Of a DNA stretch of 64,000 bases, positions 1 through 6,730 are shown one piece after another. The translations under genes and the position numbers were made by a program. Below the pieces are notes generated by a model. That model did no database searches, was not told the origin of the DNA, and worked only from the letters and a program-made list of their open reading frames with translations. Position 1 is the stretch's first letter. Each line of letters starts with the position of its first letter. Source of the stretch: Variovorax sp. ZS18.2.2 (GTDB lineage: Bacteria > Pseudomonadota > Gammaproteobacteria > Burkholderiales > Burkholderiaceae_C); contig NZ_JANLNM010000016.1 in the NCBI RefSeq assembly GCF_024701975.1, positions 17,351 to 81,350 of the forward strand, in the 5' to 3' direction.

Positions 1-171
1 AACGACCACGCCCACTTCGGGGGCTGGCGGGTGGCCGCCGCCACCTGCGCCGCCCGGACCGGCGGGCGCATCGCCCTTGCCGCAGCCCGCGAGGACCAGC
101 AGGACAACGGCGGCCACGGTCGCGAGACGCGGCGAAAAGGAGGATGAGCGCGAGACATGCAGGAGAGGCAT
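1..171 (-). CDS. RND efflux periplasmic adaptor lipoprotein, N-terminal 57 residues (cut by window edge)
   Basis: The reading frame opens with ATG at 171 and runs off the left edge, giving 57 residues. It begins with a lipoprotein signal peptide: basic start, hydrophobic core and lipobox VLAGC with the acylated cysteine at residue 30. A Gly-rich spacer follows and then PPAPEVGVV, the usual start of the mature part of AcrA/MexA-type membrane fusion proteins, which join an inner-membrane RND pump to the outer-membrane channel. The gene is divergent from a TetR/AcrR repressor, with an AcrR-like operator between them, the standard arrangement of multidrug efflux operons. The pump gene should lie to the left. 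Assignment rests on a short fragment plus context. Confidence 0.8.
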   Translation of the reverse strand, partial: MPLLHVSRSSSFSPRLATVAAVVLLVLAGCGKGDAPAGPGGAGGGGHPPAPEVGVVV

Positions 172-266
172 GCGATTCCTTTGAAGCGAAGACGGGAGAT
201 GGCGTGTTCGCGAGGCGAACAGGAAGACAGCATAAACAGTCGGGCCATCGGGGAAGTCCGGTAGTT

Positions 267-290
267 TACATACATTCATGGATGTATAGT
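267..290. promoter_or_regulatory. AcrR-type operator in the divergent efflux/repressor region
   Basis: A 24-base imperfect palindrome begins TACATACATT and ends GGATGTATAGT. From memory it matches the E. coli AcrR operator (TACATACATT...AATGTATGTA) at most positions. It lies between the efflux adaptor gene (leftward) and the TetR gene (rightward), where it could block both promoters. Binding is inferred from sequence likeness and position. Confidence 0.75.
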
Positions 291-351
291 GACTGCTCGC
301 AATGGCCCCACGGCGTAGAAGGGGCGTTGCCTTTACAAATCAGGAGACTTG

Positions 352-1020
352 GTGGCACGTCGTACGAAGGAAGAAGCACTGGCTACGCGGAATCGGTTGC
401 TCGATGCCGCAGAGCTGCTGTTTCAGGCGCAAGGCGTCTCGCAGACCTCGCTGCAGCAGATCGCGCAGCAGGCCGGCGCGACGCGCGGCGCCATCTACTG
501 GCACTTCAAGGACAAGGCCGATCTCTTCAACGCGATGATGGAGCGCGTCATCCTGCCGCTGGAGGCCGGGCCCAAGAGCGATGCCGCGGCCGGCAGCGAC
601 GATCCGCTGGTCGAGATCGAGGAGGGCATGGTCCACGCGCTGACCCTCATGACGACCGACCCGCAGGTGCGTCGCGTGTTTGACGTCGCCACCCACAAGG
701 TCGAATACACGCACGACATGGCCTCGGTGCAGCAGCGCCACCTCGATGCACGCAATGCCTGCGTGGTCGACTTCGAAAAAGCCCTGCGGCTGGCGGCCCG
801 CCGCGCCCACGTCAAGCTGCCGGTGCCCAGCCACATGGCGGCGCAGGGCATGCATGCGCTGATCAGCGGCCTCATCCAGAACTGGCTGCTCGACCCGACG
901 GCTTTCGACCTGGTACCGACCGGGCGGCGCACCCTCCGCGTCTATCTGGCGGGGCTCGGGTTCGAGCGTCCGGCGATCGGCGCGGTGGTTGCACATGAAG
1001 CCGAAACTGCTGTCGCCTGA
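352..1020 (+). CDS. TetR/AcrR-family repressor of multidrug efflux
   Basis: A 222-residue TetR regulator. The N-terminal helix-turn-helix lies at about residues 30-55 and ends GAIYWHFKDK, typical of AcrR/TtgR repressors, and the alpha-helical C-terminal part is the likely ligand pocket. GTG at 352 is chosen over TTG at 349 because it gives MARRTKEEA, the usual start of this family, and sits about five bases after AGGAG at 342-346. The gene is divergent from the efflux adaptor, and the shared operator implies that it represses both the pump operon and itself, with release by pump substrates. Inducers cannot be read from the sequence. Confidence 0.9.
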   Translation: MARRTKEEALATRNRLLDAAELLFQAQGVSQTSLQQIAQQAGATRGAIYWHFKDKADLFNAMMERVILPLEAGPKSDAAAGSDDPLVEIEEGMVHALTLMTTDPQVRRVFDVATHKVEYTHDMASVQQRHLDARNACVVDFEKALRLAARRAHVKLPVPSHMAAQGMHALISGLIQNWLLDPTAFDLVPTGRRTLRVYLAGLGFERPAIGAVVAHEAETAVA

Positions 1021-1063
1021 TAGGCGATAATCTCTGGCTCCGGACGTTTTCCGGAGCCTATCT

Positions 1064-1138
1064 CTCGCTGTATTTCAACGGATAGAATTCGGCCCTCCGA
1101 AGGCTGAGATCCAGGTTCGATTCCTGGCGGCGGGACCA
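1064..1138 (+). tRNA. tRNA-Arg (anticodon CCG)
   Basis: A 75-base cloverleaf with encoded CCA. Acceptor CTCGCTG (1064-1070) pairs with CGGCGGG (seven pairs, two of them G-U). The anticodon arm is CGGCC / loop CTCCGAA / GGCTG with anticodon CCG, reading the arginine codon CGG. The variable loop is four bases, and the T arm CCAGG / TTCGATT / CCTGG is perfect. The D stem TTTC/GAAT has a T-T apposition at the 10-25 position. An intrinsic terminator follows directly. The gene has no neighbouring tRNAs and was found by folding the sequence by eye. Confidence 0.88.
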
Positions 1139-1146
1139 AATACAAG

Positions 1147-1179
1147 ACCGGAAGCCTCTCAAGGGCTTCCGGTTTTTTT
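1147..1179 (+). terminator. Rho-independent terminator of the tRNA-Arg gene
   Basis: ACCGGAAGCC (1147-1156) pairs perfectly with GGCTTCCGGT (1164-1173) across a seven-base loop and is followed by a run of seven T. It begins nine bases after the tRNA CCA end. Confidence 0.9.
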
Positions 1180-1269
1180 CTTGGGTTTTCTCCTTCCGGC
1201 GTTCTCCCCGCGACCATTCACCACGCGCTGGCGTCTCCTCGCCACCGCGCACATGCAAGATTTCCACCG

Positions 1270-1491
1270 ATGACGGAGTTGACTGATCTGGACGAGGCCA
1301 GCCTGGCGGAACACGCCGCGGAATGGCGCCGGCGCGCACTGCGCGGCGAGAAACAGGCGCGCGGCATCGCGCATGCCCTCGAGACCGAAATGCGCCGCCG
1401 CACCGGCGACACGGTCACCCAGAACATTGACCTGGACACCCGCCCGCAGGCACTGCGCCTCGCGCCACGGCCTTGGTGGAAATTCTGGTGA
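1270..1491 (+). CDS. Small conserved-looking hypothetical protein with PWWKFW terminus
   Basis: A 73-residue charged, helical protein (acidic start MTELTDLDEASL, then an Arg/Glu-rich stretch) ending in the aromatic motif PWWKFW. It has no signal peptide or membrane segment. The composition and short aromatic tail resemble small uncharacterised proteins of Burkholderiales, but no family can be assigned. It lies between the tRNA terminator and the glutathione transferase gene, on the same strand as the latter. The upstream ribosome site is weak. The coding bias (G/C-rich third positions) supports it as a real gene. Confidence 0.6.
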   Translation: MTELTDLDEASLAEHAAEWRRRALRGEKQARGIAHALETEMRRRTGDTVTQNIDLDTRPQALRLAPRPWWKFW

Positions 1492-1568
1492 GCCTTCTTC
1501 TTCAGCAACGCGGCGCGTGAAGGGCCGGGCCGGTTGCAGGGCTGTACAGACCCTGACACCATGCCCGC

Positions 1569-2297
1569 ATGCCTTACCAACTCCATTACTGGCCCACGAT
1601 CCAGGGCCGCGGTGAATTCGTGCGGCTCGCGCTCGAGGCAGCGGGTGCCGACTATGTCGACGTGGCGCGGCTGCCCGAATCGAAAGGCGGTGGCGAATCA
1701 GCACTGGGCGAGCGGCTCGGCGACCCCAACAACGCCCGCGCAGCCTTTGCGCCGCCCTTCCTGGTCGACGGCGACATCGTGGTGGGCCAGACCGCCGCGA
1801 TCCTGCTGTACCTCGGGCCGCGCCTGGGACTCTCGGGCGTCGGCGAATCCGACGGCCTGTGGACCCACCAGCTGCAGCTCACCATCGCCGACACGGTGGC
1901 CGAGGCGCACGACACGCACCATCCGATCTCGACCGGCGCCTATTATGAAGACCAGCGCGATGCCGCCGTGCAGCGTGCACGCGCTTTCCGCGAAGCGCGC
2001 ATTCCCAAGTTCCTGAACTGGTTCGAGCAGGTGCTCCAGCGCAACCCCGCAGGCGATTTGCATCTGGTCGGCGACATGCTGACTTATGCCGATCTCTCGC
2101 TGTTCCAGCTGGTCGACGGCTTGCACTACGCGTTCCCGAAAGCCACCGTGCGAGCGTTGGCCCGCACACCGGCCGTCGAGAAGCTGCACGCCAACGTCAA
2201 GCGCCGCCAGCGCGTGCACGACTACCTGCAGAGCCCGCGCCGCATTGCGTTCAACGAGGACGGGATCTTCAGGCGGTATGCGGAGCTGGACGGTTAG
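1569..2297 (+). CDS. Glutathione S-transferase family protein
   Basis: A 242-residue cytosolic glutathione transferase. The N-terminal thioredoxin-like domain begins QLHYWPTIQGRGEFVRL, with Tyr7 in the position of the catalytic tyrosine of sigma-like enzymes. GQTAAILLYLG around residues 75-85 matches the glutathione-binding S/Q-[ST]-xAI-xxYL motif. The all-helical C-terminal domain covers about residues 90-220. It should conjugate glutathione to electrophiles or act as a peroxidase; the substrate is unknown. Its TAG stop overlaps the stop of the convergent rsmI gene by two bases. Confidence 0.88.
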   Translation: MPYQLHYWPTIQGRGEFVRLALEAAGADYVDVARLPESKGGGESALGERLGDPNNARAAFAPPFLVDGDIVVGQTAAILLYLGPRLGLSGVGESDGLWTHQLQLTIADTVAEAHDTHHPISTGAYYEDQRDAAVQRARAFREARIPKFLNWFEQVLQRNPAGDLHLVGDMLTYADLSLFQLVDGLHYAFPKATVRALARTPAVEKLHANVKRRQRVHDYLQSPRRIAFNEDGIFRRYAELDG

Positions 2298-3250
2298 TCG
2301 CCCGGCTCGTCGTTGCCGTCATTGCGGATGCGCAGCGCCGTCTCGTACAGCGCATTGCGCGGCGCCCCGCTGATCTCGGCAGCCAGCCGCACCGCGGTCT
2401 TCACGGGCAGTTCGGCCAGCAGCAGGCGCAGCACGCGCTCACCTTCCGCGCCGCCGTCGCCGCTCACCGCGACAGGGTGCAGCACCAGCGCGAATTCACC
2501 CCGAATGCGGTCGCGATCCGCGCTGAACCAGTCGGGAAGGGCGCTCGCCGCCACCGTCGCGATCTCCTCGAACTGCTTGGTGAGCTCGCGGCCCACGGTG
2601 ATGCGGCGCTCGCCCAGCACGGCGAGTGCGCGCGCGAGGCTTTCGATACGGTGCGGCGCCTCCAGCAGCACCACGGCGCGCGGCTCCTGCGAGAGCGCCT
2701 GCACGGCGGTGTCGCGTTCGCCGGCCTTGCTCGGCAGGAAGCCCGCGAAGACGAAGGCGCTGCTCGCGTTGCCGTCCGCGCCATCTGCCACCAATCCGGC
2801 GGCGCCGATCAGCGTCGTGACGCTGCTCGCGCCCGGCAGCGGCAGCACGCGCTGGCCCGCCGCGCGCACGGCAGCGACGAGCCGCGCGCCGGGGTCGCTC
2901 ACACCGGGCGTGCCGGCATCGCTGACGTAGGCGATGCGCTCTCCCTGCGCGAGCCGCGCGACCACGGCCTGTGCGGCCTCGGCTTCGTTGTGCTGGTGCA
3001 CGGCCAGCAGCCGGGCGCCGGGGCGGTCGATGCCGTAGGCACGCAAGAGGCTCTGCGTGTGGCGCGTGTCCTCGCAGGCGATCACGTCGACCAGCTGCAG
3101 TACATGCAGCGCGCGCAGCGTGATGTCGGCCAGGTTGCCGATCGGCGTGGCGACCACGTAGAGCGTGGCCTGCGGATAATGCTGCGCACCCGCGGCGTCG
3201 TGCGCGGCCGCAAGGGCGGCGCCGAAAGAAGCAGGGGCGAGTGAAGCCAA
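2294..3250 (-). CDS. rsmI: 16S rRNA (cytidine-1402-2'-O)-methyltransferase RsmI
   Basis: An SAM-dependent methyltransferase of the tetrapyrrole-methylase fold that 2'-O-methylates C1402 of 16S rRNA in the decoding centre. Hallmarks are LYVVATPIGN (about residues 30-39), EDTRHT shortly after, and YVSDAGTPGVSDPG, the RsmI signature. A TTG start at 3250 is chosen: it gives MASLAPASFG, follows a GGAG site by seven bases, and leaves a 318-residue protein of normal size. The frame stays open farther upstream, but that part overlaps yraN in antisense and has no family likeness. The gene is divergent from yraN, in a neighbourhood also found in E. coli. Confidence 0.93.
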   Translation of the reverse strand: MASLAPASFGAALAAAHDAAGAQHYPQATLYVVATPIGNLADITLRALHVLQLVDVIACEDTRHTQSLLRAYGIDRPGARLLAVHQHNEAEAAQAVVARLAQGERIAYVSDAGTPGVSDPGARLVAAVRAAGQRVLPLPGASSVTTLIGAAGLVADGADGNASSAFVFAGFLPSKAGERDTAVQALSQEPRAVVLLEAPHRIESLARALAVLGERRITVGRELTKQFEEIATVAASALPDWFSADRDRIRGEFALVLHPVAVSGDGGAEGERVLRLLLAELPVKTAVRLAAEISGAPRNALYETALRIRNDGNDEPGD

Positions 3251-3302
3251 GAGGTTTCTCCGTGAGAGCGAACGACAAAAAAAGAGAAGACGGCAGGGAG
3301 CC

Positions 3303-3680
3303 ATGAAGATCAACACCACAACGAAGCGTCGCGGCGATGCGGCGGAAGACGCCGCGCTCGCGCATCTGCAGGACGCCGGCCTCGTGCTGATCGCCCGCAA
3401 TTATCGAACGCCCGGCCGTGGCGGCGGCGAGATCGACCTGATCATGCGCGATCCGCGTGGTCCGGGCGGTGGCACGCTGGTGTTCGTCGAGGTCCGTCAG
3501 CGCAGTGCCGGCACGCATGGCGGCGCGGGCGGCAGCATCACGGGACTGAAGCAGCGGCGCATCGTGTTCGCCGCGCAGCACTACCTGGGCCGGCTGCGCT
3601 CGGTGCCGCCGTGCCGCTTCGATGTGGTGCTGGTCGAGGAGAAAATCACCTGGCTCCAGGCGGCGTTCGACGCGGCCTGA
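3303..3680 (+). CDS. yraN: YraN family (UPF0102) endonuclease-fold protein
   Basis: A 125-residue protein of the YraN/UPF0102 family. It shows the restriction-endonuclease-like core: RRGDAAEDAALAHL helix, NYRTPGRGGGEIDLI, then LVFVEVRQR, where Glu-Ile-Asp and Glu-Val-Arg occupy the metal-site positions. The biochemical role is not established for the family. ATG at 3303 follows GGGAG. It begins 52 bases from the divergent rsmI start and is followed by diaA and dolP, the same order as in E. coli (yraN-diaA-dolP). Confidence 0.9.
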   Translation: MKINTTTKRRGDAAEDAALAHLQDAGLVLIARNYRTPGRGGGEIDLIMRDPRGPGGGTLVFVEVRQRSAGTHGGAGGSITGLKQRRIVFAAQHYLGRLRSVPPCRFDVVLVEEKITWLQAAFDAA

Positions 3681-3766
3681 TGCATCCATCGCGGGAACCG
3701 AAGCCCCGGCTGACGGCTCCACACACGAACTTCTTGTTTCACAGCCCCCAGTTATCATCCCGCCCC

Positions 3767-4411
3767 ATGCTCGAGCAACGGATTCAGCAGCACTTCATCG
3801 ACAGTGCCGACCTCAAATACCAGACCGGACCGGTCCTCAGCAAACCCATCTCTCAAGCGATGCAGGCCATCCTGGCCTGCGTGACCAGCGGCGGCAAGGT
3901 GCTGGCTTGCGGCGCCGGCGTGTCAGGTCTGCTGGCGGCGCAGTTCGCGGCGCAGTTCGTCGGCCGCTTCGAACGCGAGCGGCCCGAGCTGGGTGCGATC
4001 GCGCTGCCCGGCGACACCACCGACCCGGACGCCGACAGCGCCAATGCCATGGATGCCGACCGCTTCGCCCGCCAGGTGCGCGCGCTGGGCCAGGCTGGTG
4101 ACGTGCTGCTCGCGTTGAGCGCCAGCGGCCAGTCGGCTGCGGTGCTCGCCGCCGTGCTGGCCGCGCATGAGCGCGACATGACCGTGGTCGCGCTGCTCGG
4201 CAATGCCGTCTCGGGTCCGCCCGCGGCGCCCGGCGCAGGCAGCAGCGGCACCGGTGGCGTCATCGGCCGTGCGCTGCGCGAAACCGACGTCCAGATCAGC
4301 GTGCCACACGAACGTGCGGCGCGCATCCATGAAGTCCACCTGCTCGCACTGCACTGCCTGTGCGACGGCGTGGATGCCCAGTTACTCGGAGAACAGGAAG
4401 CTTCCTCATGA
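3767..4411 (+). CDS. diaA: SIS-domain protein, DiaA / phosphoheptose isomerase-like
   Basis: A 214-residue sugar-isomerase (SIS) domain protein. It shows ACGAGVSGLLAAQFAAQFVGRFERERP and later LLALSASGQSAAVLAAV, equivalent to the CGNGGS and STSGNS phosphosugar loops of GmhA/DiaA. In E. coli, DiaA binds DnaA and times replication initiation, while GmhA makes heptose for LPS. The yraN-diaA-dolP order favours DiaA. The loops differ from GmhA and a ten-residue Gly/Ser/Ala insertion lies near residue 150, so isomerase activity is doubtful. ATG at 3767 is the first start after the yraN stop. Its stop overlaps the dolP start as ATGA. Confidence 0.82.
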   Translation: MLEQRIQQHFIDSADLKYQTGPVLSKPISQAMQAILACVTSGGKVLACGAGVSGLLAAQFAAQFVGRFERERPELGAIALPGDTTDPDADSANAMDADRFARQVRALGQAGDVLLALSASGQSAAVLAAVLAAHERDMTVVALLGNAVSGPPAAPGAGSSGTGGVIGRALRETDVQISVPHERAARIHEVHLLALHCLCDGVDAQLLGEQEASS

Positions 4412-5217
4412 CCATGAACACCATGACGGCCACGTCGACCCAGCGTTTCGCCCTCGCACTCACCCTGGGTGCCGCCCTGGTCGCGGGCCTTTCGGCCTGC
4501 GTGCCCCTCGTGGTGGGTGGCGCCGTGGTGGCGGGCGTGGGCATGGTGGCGACCGATCGCCGCAGCTCCGGCGCCCAGCTCGACGACCAGGGCATCGAAC
4601 TGCGTGCCGCCGCCCGCGTGCGCGACATCGCGAACGACCAGATGTACGTGAGCGTCACCAGCTACAACCGCCAGGTGCTGCTGACCGGCGCGGTGGGCAA
4701 CGAGGCCGACCGTCGCCGCGTCGAGGACGAAGTGGGCCGCGTGGTGAACGTGCGCTCCGTGGTGAACGAGCTCACGCTCGGCGCGCCCAGCACCTTCCAG
4801 GACCGCTCGAACGATCTCTACATCACGGGCAAGGTCAAGGCCTCGCTGCTCGATGCGAAGGACATCTTCGCCAATTCGTTCAAGGTGATCACCGAGCGCG
4901 GCGTGGTCTACCTGATGGGCATCGCCACGCGGCGCGAGACCGATCGCGCGACCGAGATCACGCGCGGCGTGGGCGGTGTGGTGAAGGTGGTGCGCGTGGT
5001 CGAGGTGGTGAGCGAGGCCGACCTCGCCGCGAGCCAGGCCGCGAACCAGTCTTCGGCACAGCGTGGCGGCACGGGCCCCGCGCCGGTGAGCAACGCGACG
5101 CCGTCGGCGCCTTCTTCTTCGTCATCCTCGCGCGTGCCGTTGCCGCCGATGGAGCCGCTGCCGGCGCCGGGCTCGACGCCCGCGCAGCCGGCGGTGACGA
5201 CCTCGCCGGTTCGCTGA
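4408..5217 (+). CDS. dolP: BON-domain outer-membrane lipoprotein, DolP-like
   Basis: A 269-residue lipoprotein with lipobox LSAC (Cys31) and two BON domains at about residues 65-130 (ending VRSVVNELTLG) and 140-210, then a Ser/Pro-rich tail of about 50 residues absent from E. coli DolP. DolP binds phospholipid at the division site and supports outer-membrane integrity. The start overlaps the diaA stop (ATGA), implying translational coupling. An alternative ATG lies two codons on. A terminator follows directly. Confidence 0.87.
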   Translation: MTMNTMTATSTQRFALALTLGAALVAGLSACVPLVVGGAVVAGVGMVATDRRSSGAQLDDQGIELRAAARVRDIANDQMYVSVTSYNRQVLLTGAVGNEADRRRVEDEVGRVVNVRSVVNELTLGAPSTFQDRSNDLYITGKVKASLLDAKDIFANSFKVITERGVVYLMGIATRRETDRATEITRGVGGVVKVVRVVEVVSEADLAASQAANQSSAQRGGTGPAPVSNATPSAPSSSSSSRVPLPPMEPLPAPGSTPAQPAVTTSPVR

Positions 5218-5225
5218 AGCAAGAA

Positions 5226-5248
5226 GGCCCGCATCCGCGGGCCTTTTT
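5226..5248. terminator. Bidirectional-looking terminator between convergent genes
   Basis: GGCCCGC (5226-5232) pairs with GCGGGCC (5237-5243) over a four-base loop and is followed by five T. It lies between the dolP stop and the stop codon of the convergent dehydrogenase; A residues on the left give a weaker tract for the other strand. Confidence 0.85.
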
Positions 5249-6156
5249 CATTTGAGCCGGATGATCAGGCTCGATGTGTCCCAGCGCCTGCCGCCGGCCT
5301 GCTGCACGTCGGCATAGAACTGGTCGACCAGCGCCGTCACCGGCACGCGTGCGCCGTTGCGCTTGGCTTCGTCGAGCACCAGGCCCAGGTCCTTGCGCAT
5401 CCAGTCGACCGCAAAACCGTAGTCGAACTTGCCGTCGATCATGGTCTTGCCGCGGTTGTCCATCTGCCAGCTCTGGGCCGCGCCCTTGCCAATGACGCCG
5501 AGCACGGCTTCCATGTCCAGCCCGGCGCGCTGGCCGAAGGCGATGGCCTCCGACAGGCCCTGCACCAGGCCCGCGATGGCGATCTGGTTCACCATCTTCG
5601 CGAGCTGGCCGGCACCACTTTTGCCCAGCAGTGTGACGGCGCGCGAAAACGCCGCCGCCACCGGCTTGATGCGCTCGAAGGCGGCCGCGTCGCCGCCGCA
5701 CATCACGGTCAGCGCGCCGTTCTGCGCGCCGGCCTGGCCGCCGGACACCGGCGCGTCGATGAAGTGCAGGCCCAGCGCCTCGGCTGCCTTCGACAGCTCG
5801 CGCGCCACGTCGGCCGAAGCGGTCGTGTGGTCGACCAGCACGGCGCCCTTCTTCATGCCGGCGAAGGCGCCGTCGTCGCCCAGCACCACGGAGCGCAGGT
5901 CCTCGTCGTTGCCGACGCAGCAGAAGACGATGTCGGCGCCTGCCGCGGCTTCGCGCGGGGTGGTGGCGTGGCGGCCGGGTGGGCCGAATTCGGTGGCCCA
6001 GGCCTGGGCCTTGGCGGCCGTGCGGTTGTAGACCGTGACGCTGTGGCCGGCCTTGGCCAGGTGGCCGGCCATCGGCCCGCCCATGACGCCGAGGCCGAGA
6101 AAGGCCACCGTCTGCGCGGGGATGGATTCGTAGGTTCGGGTGTTGATGCTGCTCAT
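5248..6156 (-). CDS. NAD(P)-dependent beta-hydroxyacid dehydrogenase (3-hydroxyisobutyrate dehydrogenase-like)
   Basis: A 302-residue dehydrogenase of the 3-hydroxyisobutyrate/tartronate-semialdehyde reductase family. GLGVMG (about residues 21-26) is the dinucleotide-binding loop, DAPVSGG is the substrate-binding motif, and AKMVNQ carries the catalytic lysine. It would oxidise a beta-hydroxyacid in the cytoplasm. Valine catabolism (3-hydroxyisobutyrate) or glyoxylate metabolism (tartronate semialdehyde) are both possible. ATG at 6156 gives a family-like length; an upstream in-frame ATG at 6177 adds seven residues and has no better ribosome site. It is divergent from a MerR regulator. Confidence 0.85.
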   Translation of the reverse strand: MSSINTRTYESIPAQTVAFLGLGVMGGPMAGHLAKAGHSVTVYNRTAAKAQAWATEFGPPGRHATTPREAAAGADIVFCCVGNDEDLRSVVLGDDGAFAGMKKGAVLVDHTTASADVARELSKAAEALGLHFIDAPVSGGQAGAQNGALTVMCGGDAAAFERIKPVAAAFSRAVTLLGKSGAGQLAKMVNQIAIAGLVQGLSEAIAFGQRAGLDMEAVLGVIGKGAAQSWQMDNRGKTMIDGKFDYGFAVDWMRKDLGLVLDEAKRNGARVPVTALVDQFYADVQQAGGRRWDTSSLIIRLK

Positions 6157-6200
6157 AAGGCAAGAGCTTAAAGCCATTTCGTGACCGGTGTGATGGCCTC

Positions 6201-6226
6201 AAACCTGTACGTAAACGTACAGGTTT
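6201..6226. promoter_or_regulatory. Perfect 12-2-12 palindrome, probable MerR operator
   Basis: AAACCTGTACGT and its exact reverse complement are separated by AA. The site lies between the divergent dehydrogenase and MerR genes, 18 bases before the MerR start. A TAGAAT hexamer at 6230-6235 could be the -10 of the MerR promoter, which would leave only a very short leader. MerR proteins bind such dyads between -35 and -10 elements; binding by the adjacent MerR protein is inferred. Confidence 0.75.
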
Positions 6227-6244
6227 TAGTAGAATCGGCCCGTC

Positions 6245-6730
6245 ATGACCACCGACGCCACCTCCCCCAAGACCATCACCGTGCGCGATGCCGCGGCCCG
6301 CCTGGGCGTGACGCCGCGCACGCTCAAGTACTACGAGGAGCTGGGCATCGTCGTGCCCGTGCGCAGCGAGGGCGGCTACCGGCTCTACGAGGCGGCCGAT
6401 CTCGGCAAGCTGGCGCGGGTGCTGCGCATGCGCTCGCTGGGTTTCTCGCTCACGACCATCACCGCCATGCTGCAGCAGCCGATGGAGGCGCCGGCCGAGG
6501 GCGGGCGCCCCCGCCTGTCGAACGCTTCGCTGAAGACCCTGCGCGAAACGCTCGGCGAGCAGCTCGCCACGCTCGATGCGCGCGTCGCCCAGGTCCGCCG
6601 CGAGCTCAAGGAGGCCGCCGCATTGCAGGCGCAACTGCGCCGCGACCTCGACTATGTGGAGCGCCGCCTGGCCGGCGAGCCGGTGGAAGAGGCGCTGGAG
6701 CAGCGCCGCAAGGAGCGGCCTGCGCCATGA
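6245..6730 (+). CDS. MerR-family transcriptional regulator
   Basis: A 161-residue MerR regulator. The winged helix-turn-helix is at residues 12-80, with VRDAAARLGVTPRTLKYYEE and the wing GGYRLYEAADL, followed by a long coiled-coil dimerisation helix (about 95-150, rich in Leu, Arg and Ala). The C-terminal part is short, without a Cys pair or large ligand domain, so the signal is unknown. Its stop overlaps the start of the MFS transporter (ATGA), so the two are co-translated. It probably controls this operon, and perhaps the divergent dehydrogenase, through the palindrome upstream. Confidence 0.9.
   Translation: MTTDATSPKTITVRDAAARLGVTPRTLKYYEELGIVVPVRSEGGYRLYEAADLGKLARVLRMRSLGFSLTTITAMLQQPMEAPAEGGRPRLSNASLKTLRETLGEQLATLDARVAQVRRELKEAAALQAQLRRDLDYVERRLAGEPVEEALEQRRKERPAP

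Noticed and set aside
1036..1058. GGCTCCGG/CCGGAGCC hairpin after the TetR stop
   Set aside because: The stem is good but has no T tract, and it lies immediately before the tRNA acceptor. It may be a processing or 3' end structure, but is not supported as an intrinsic terminator.
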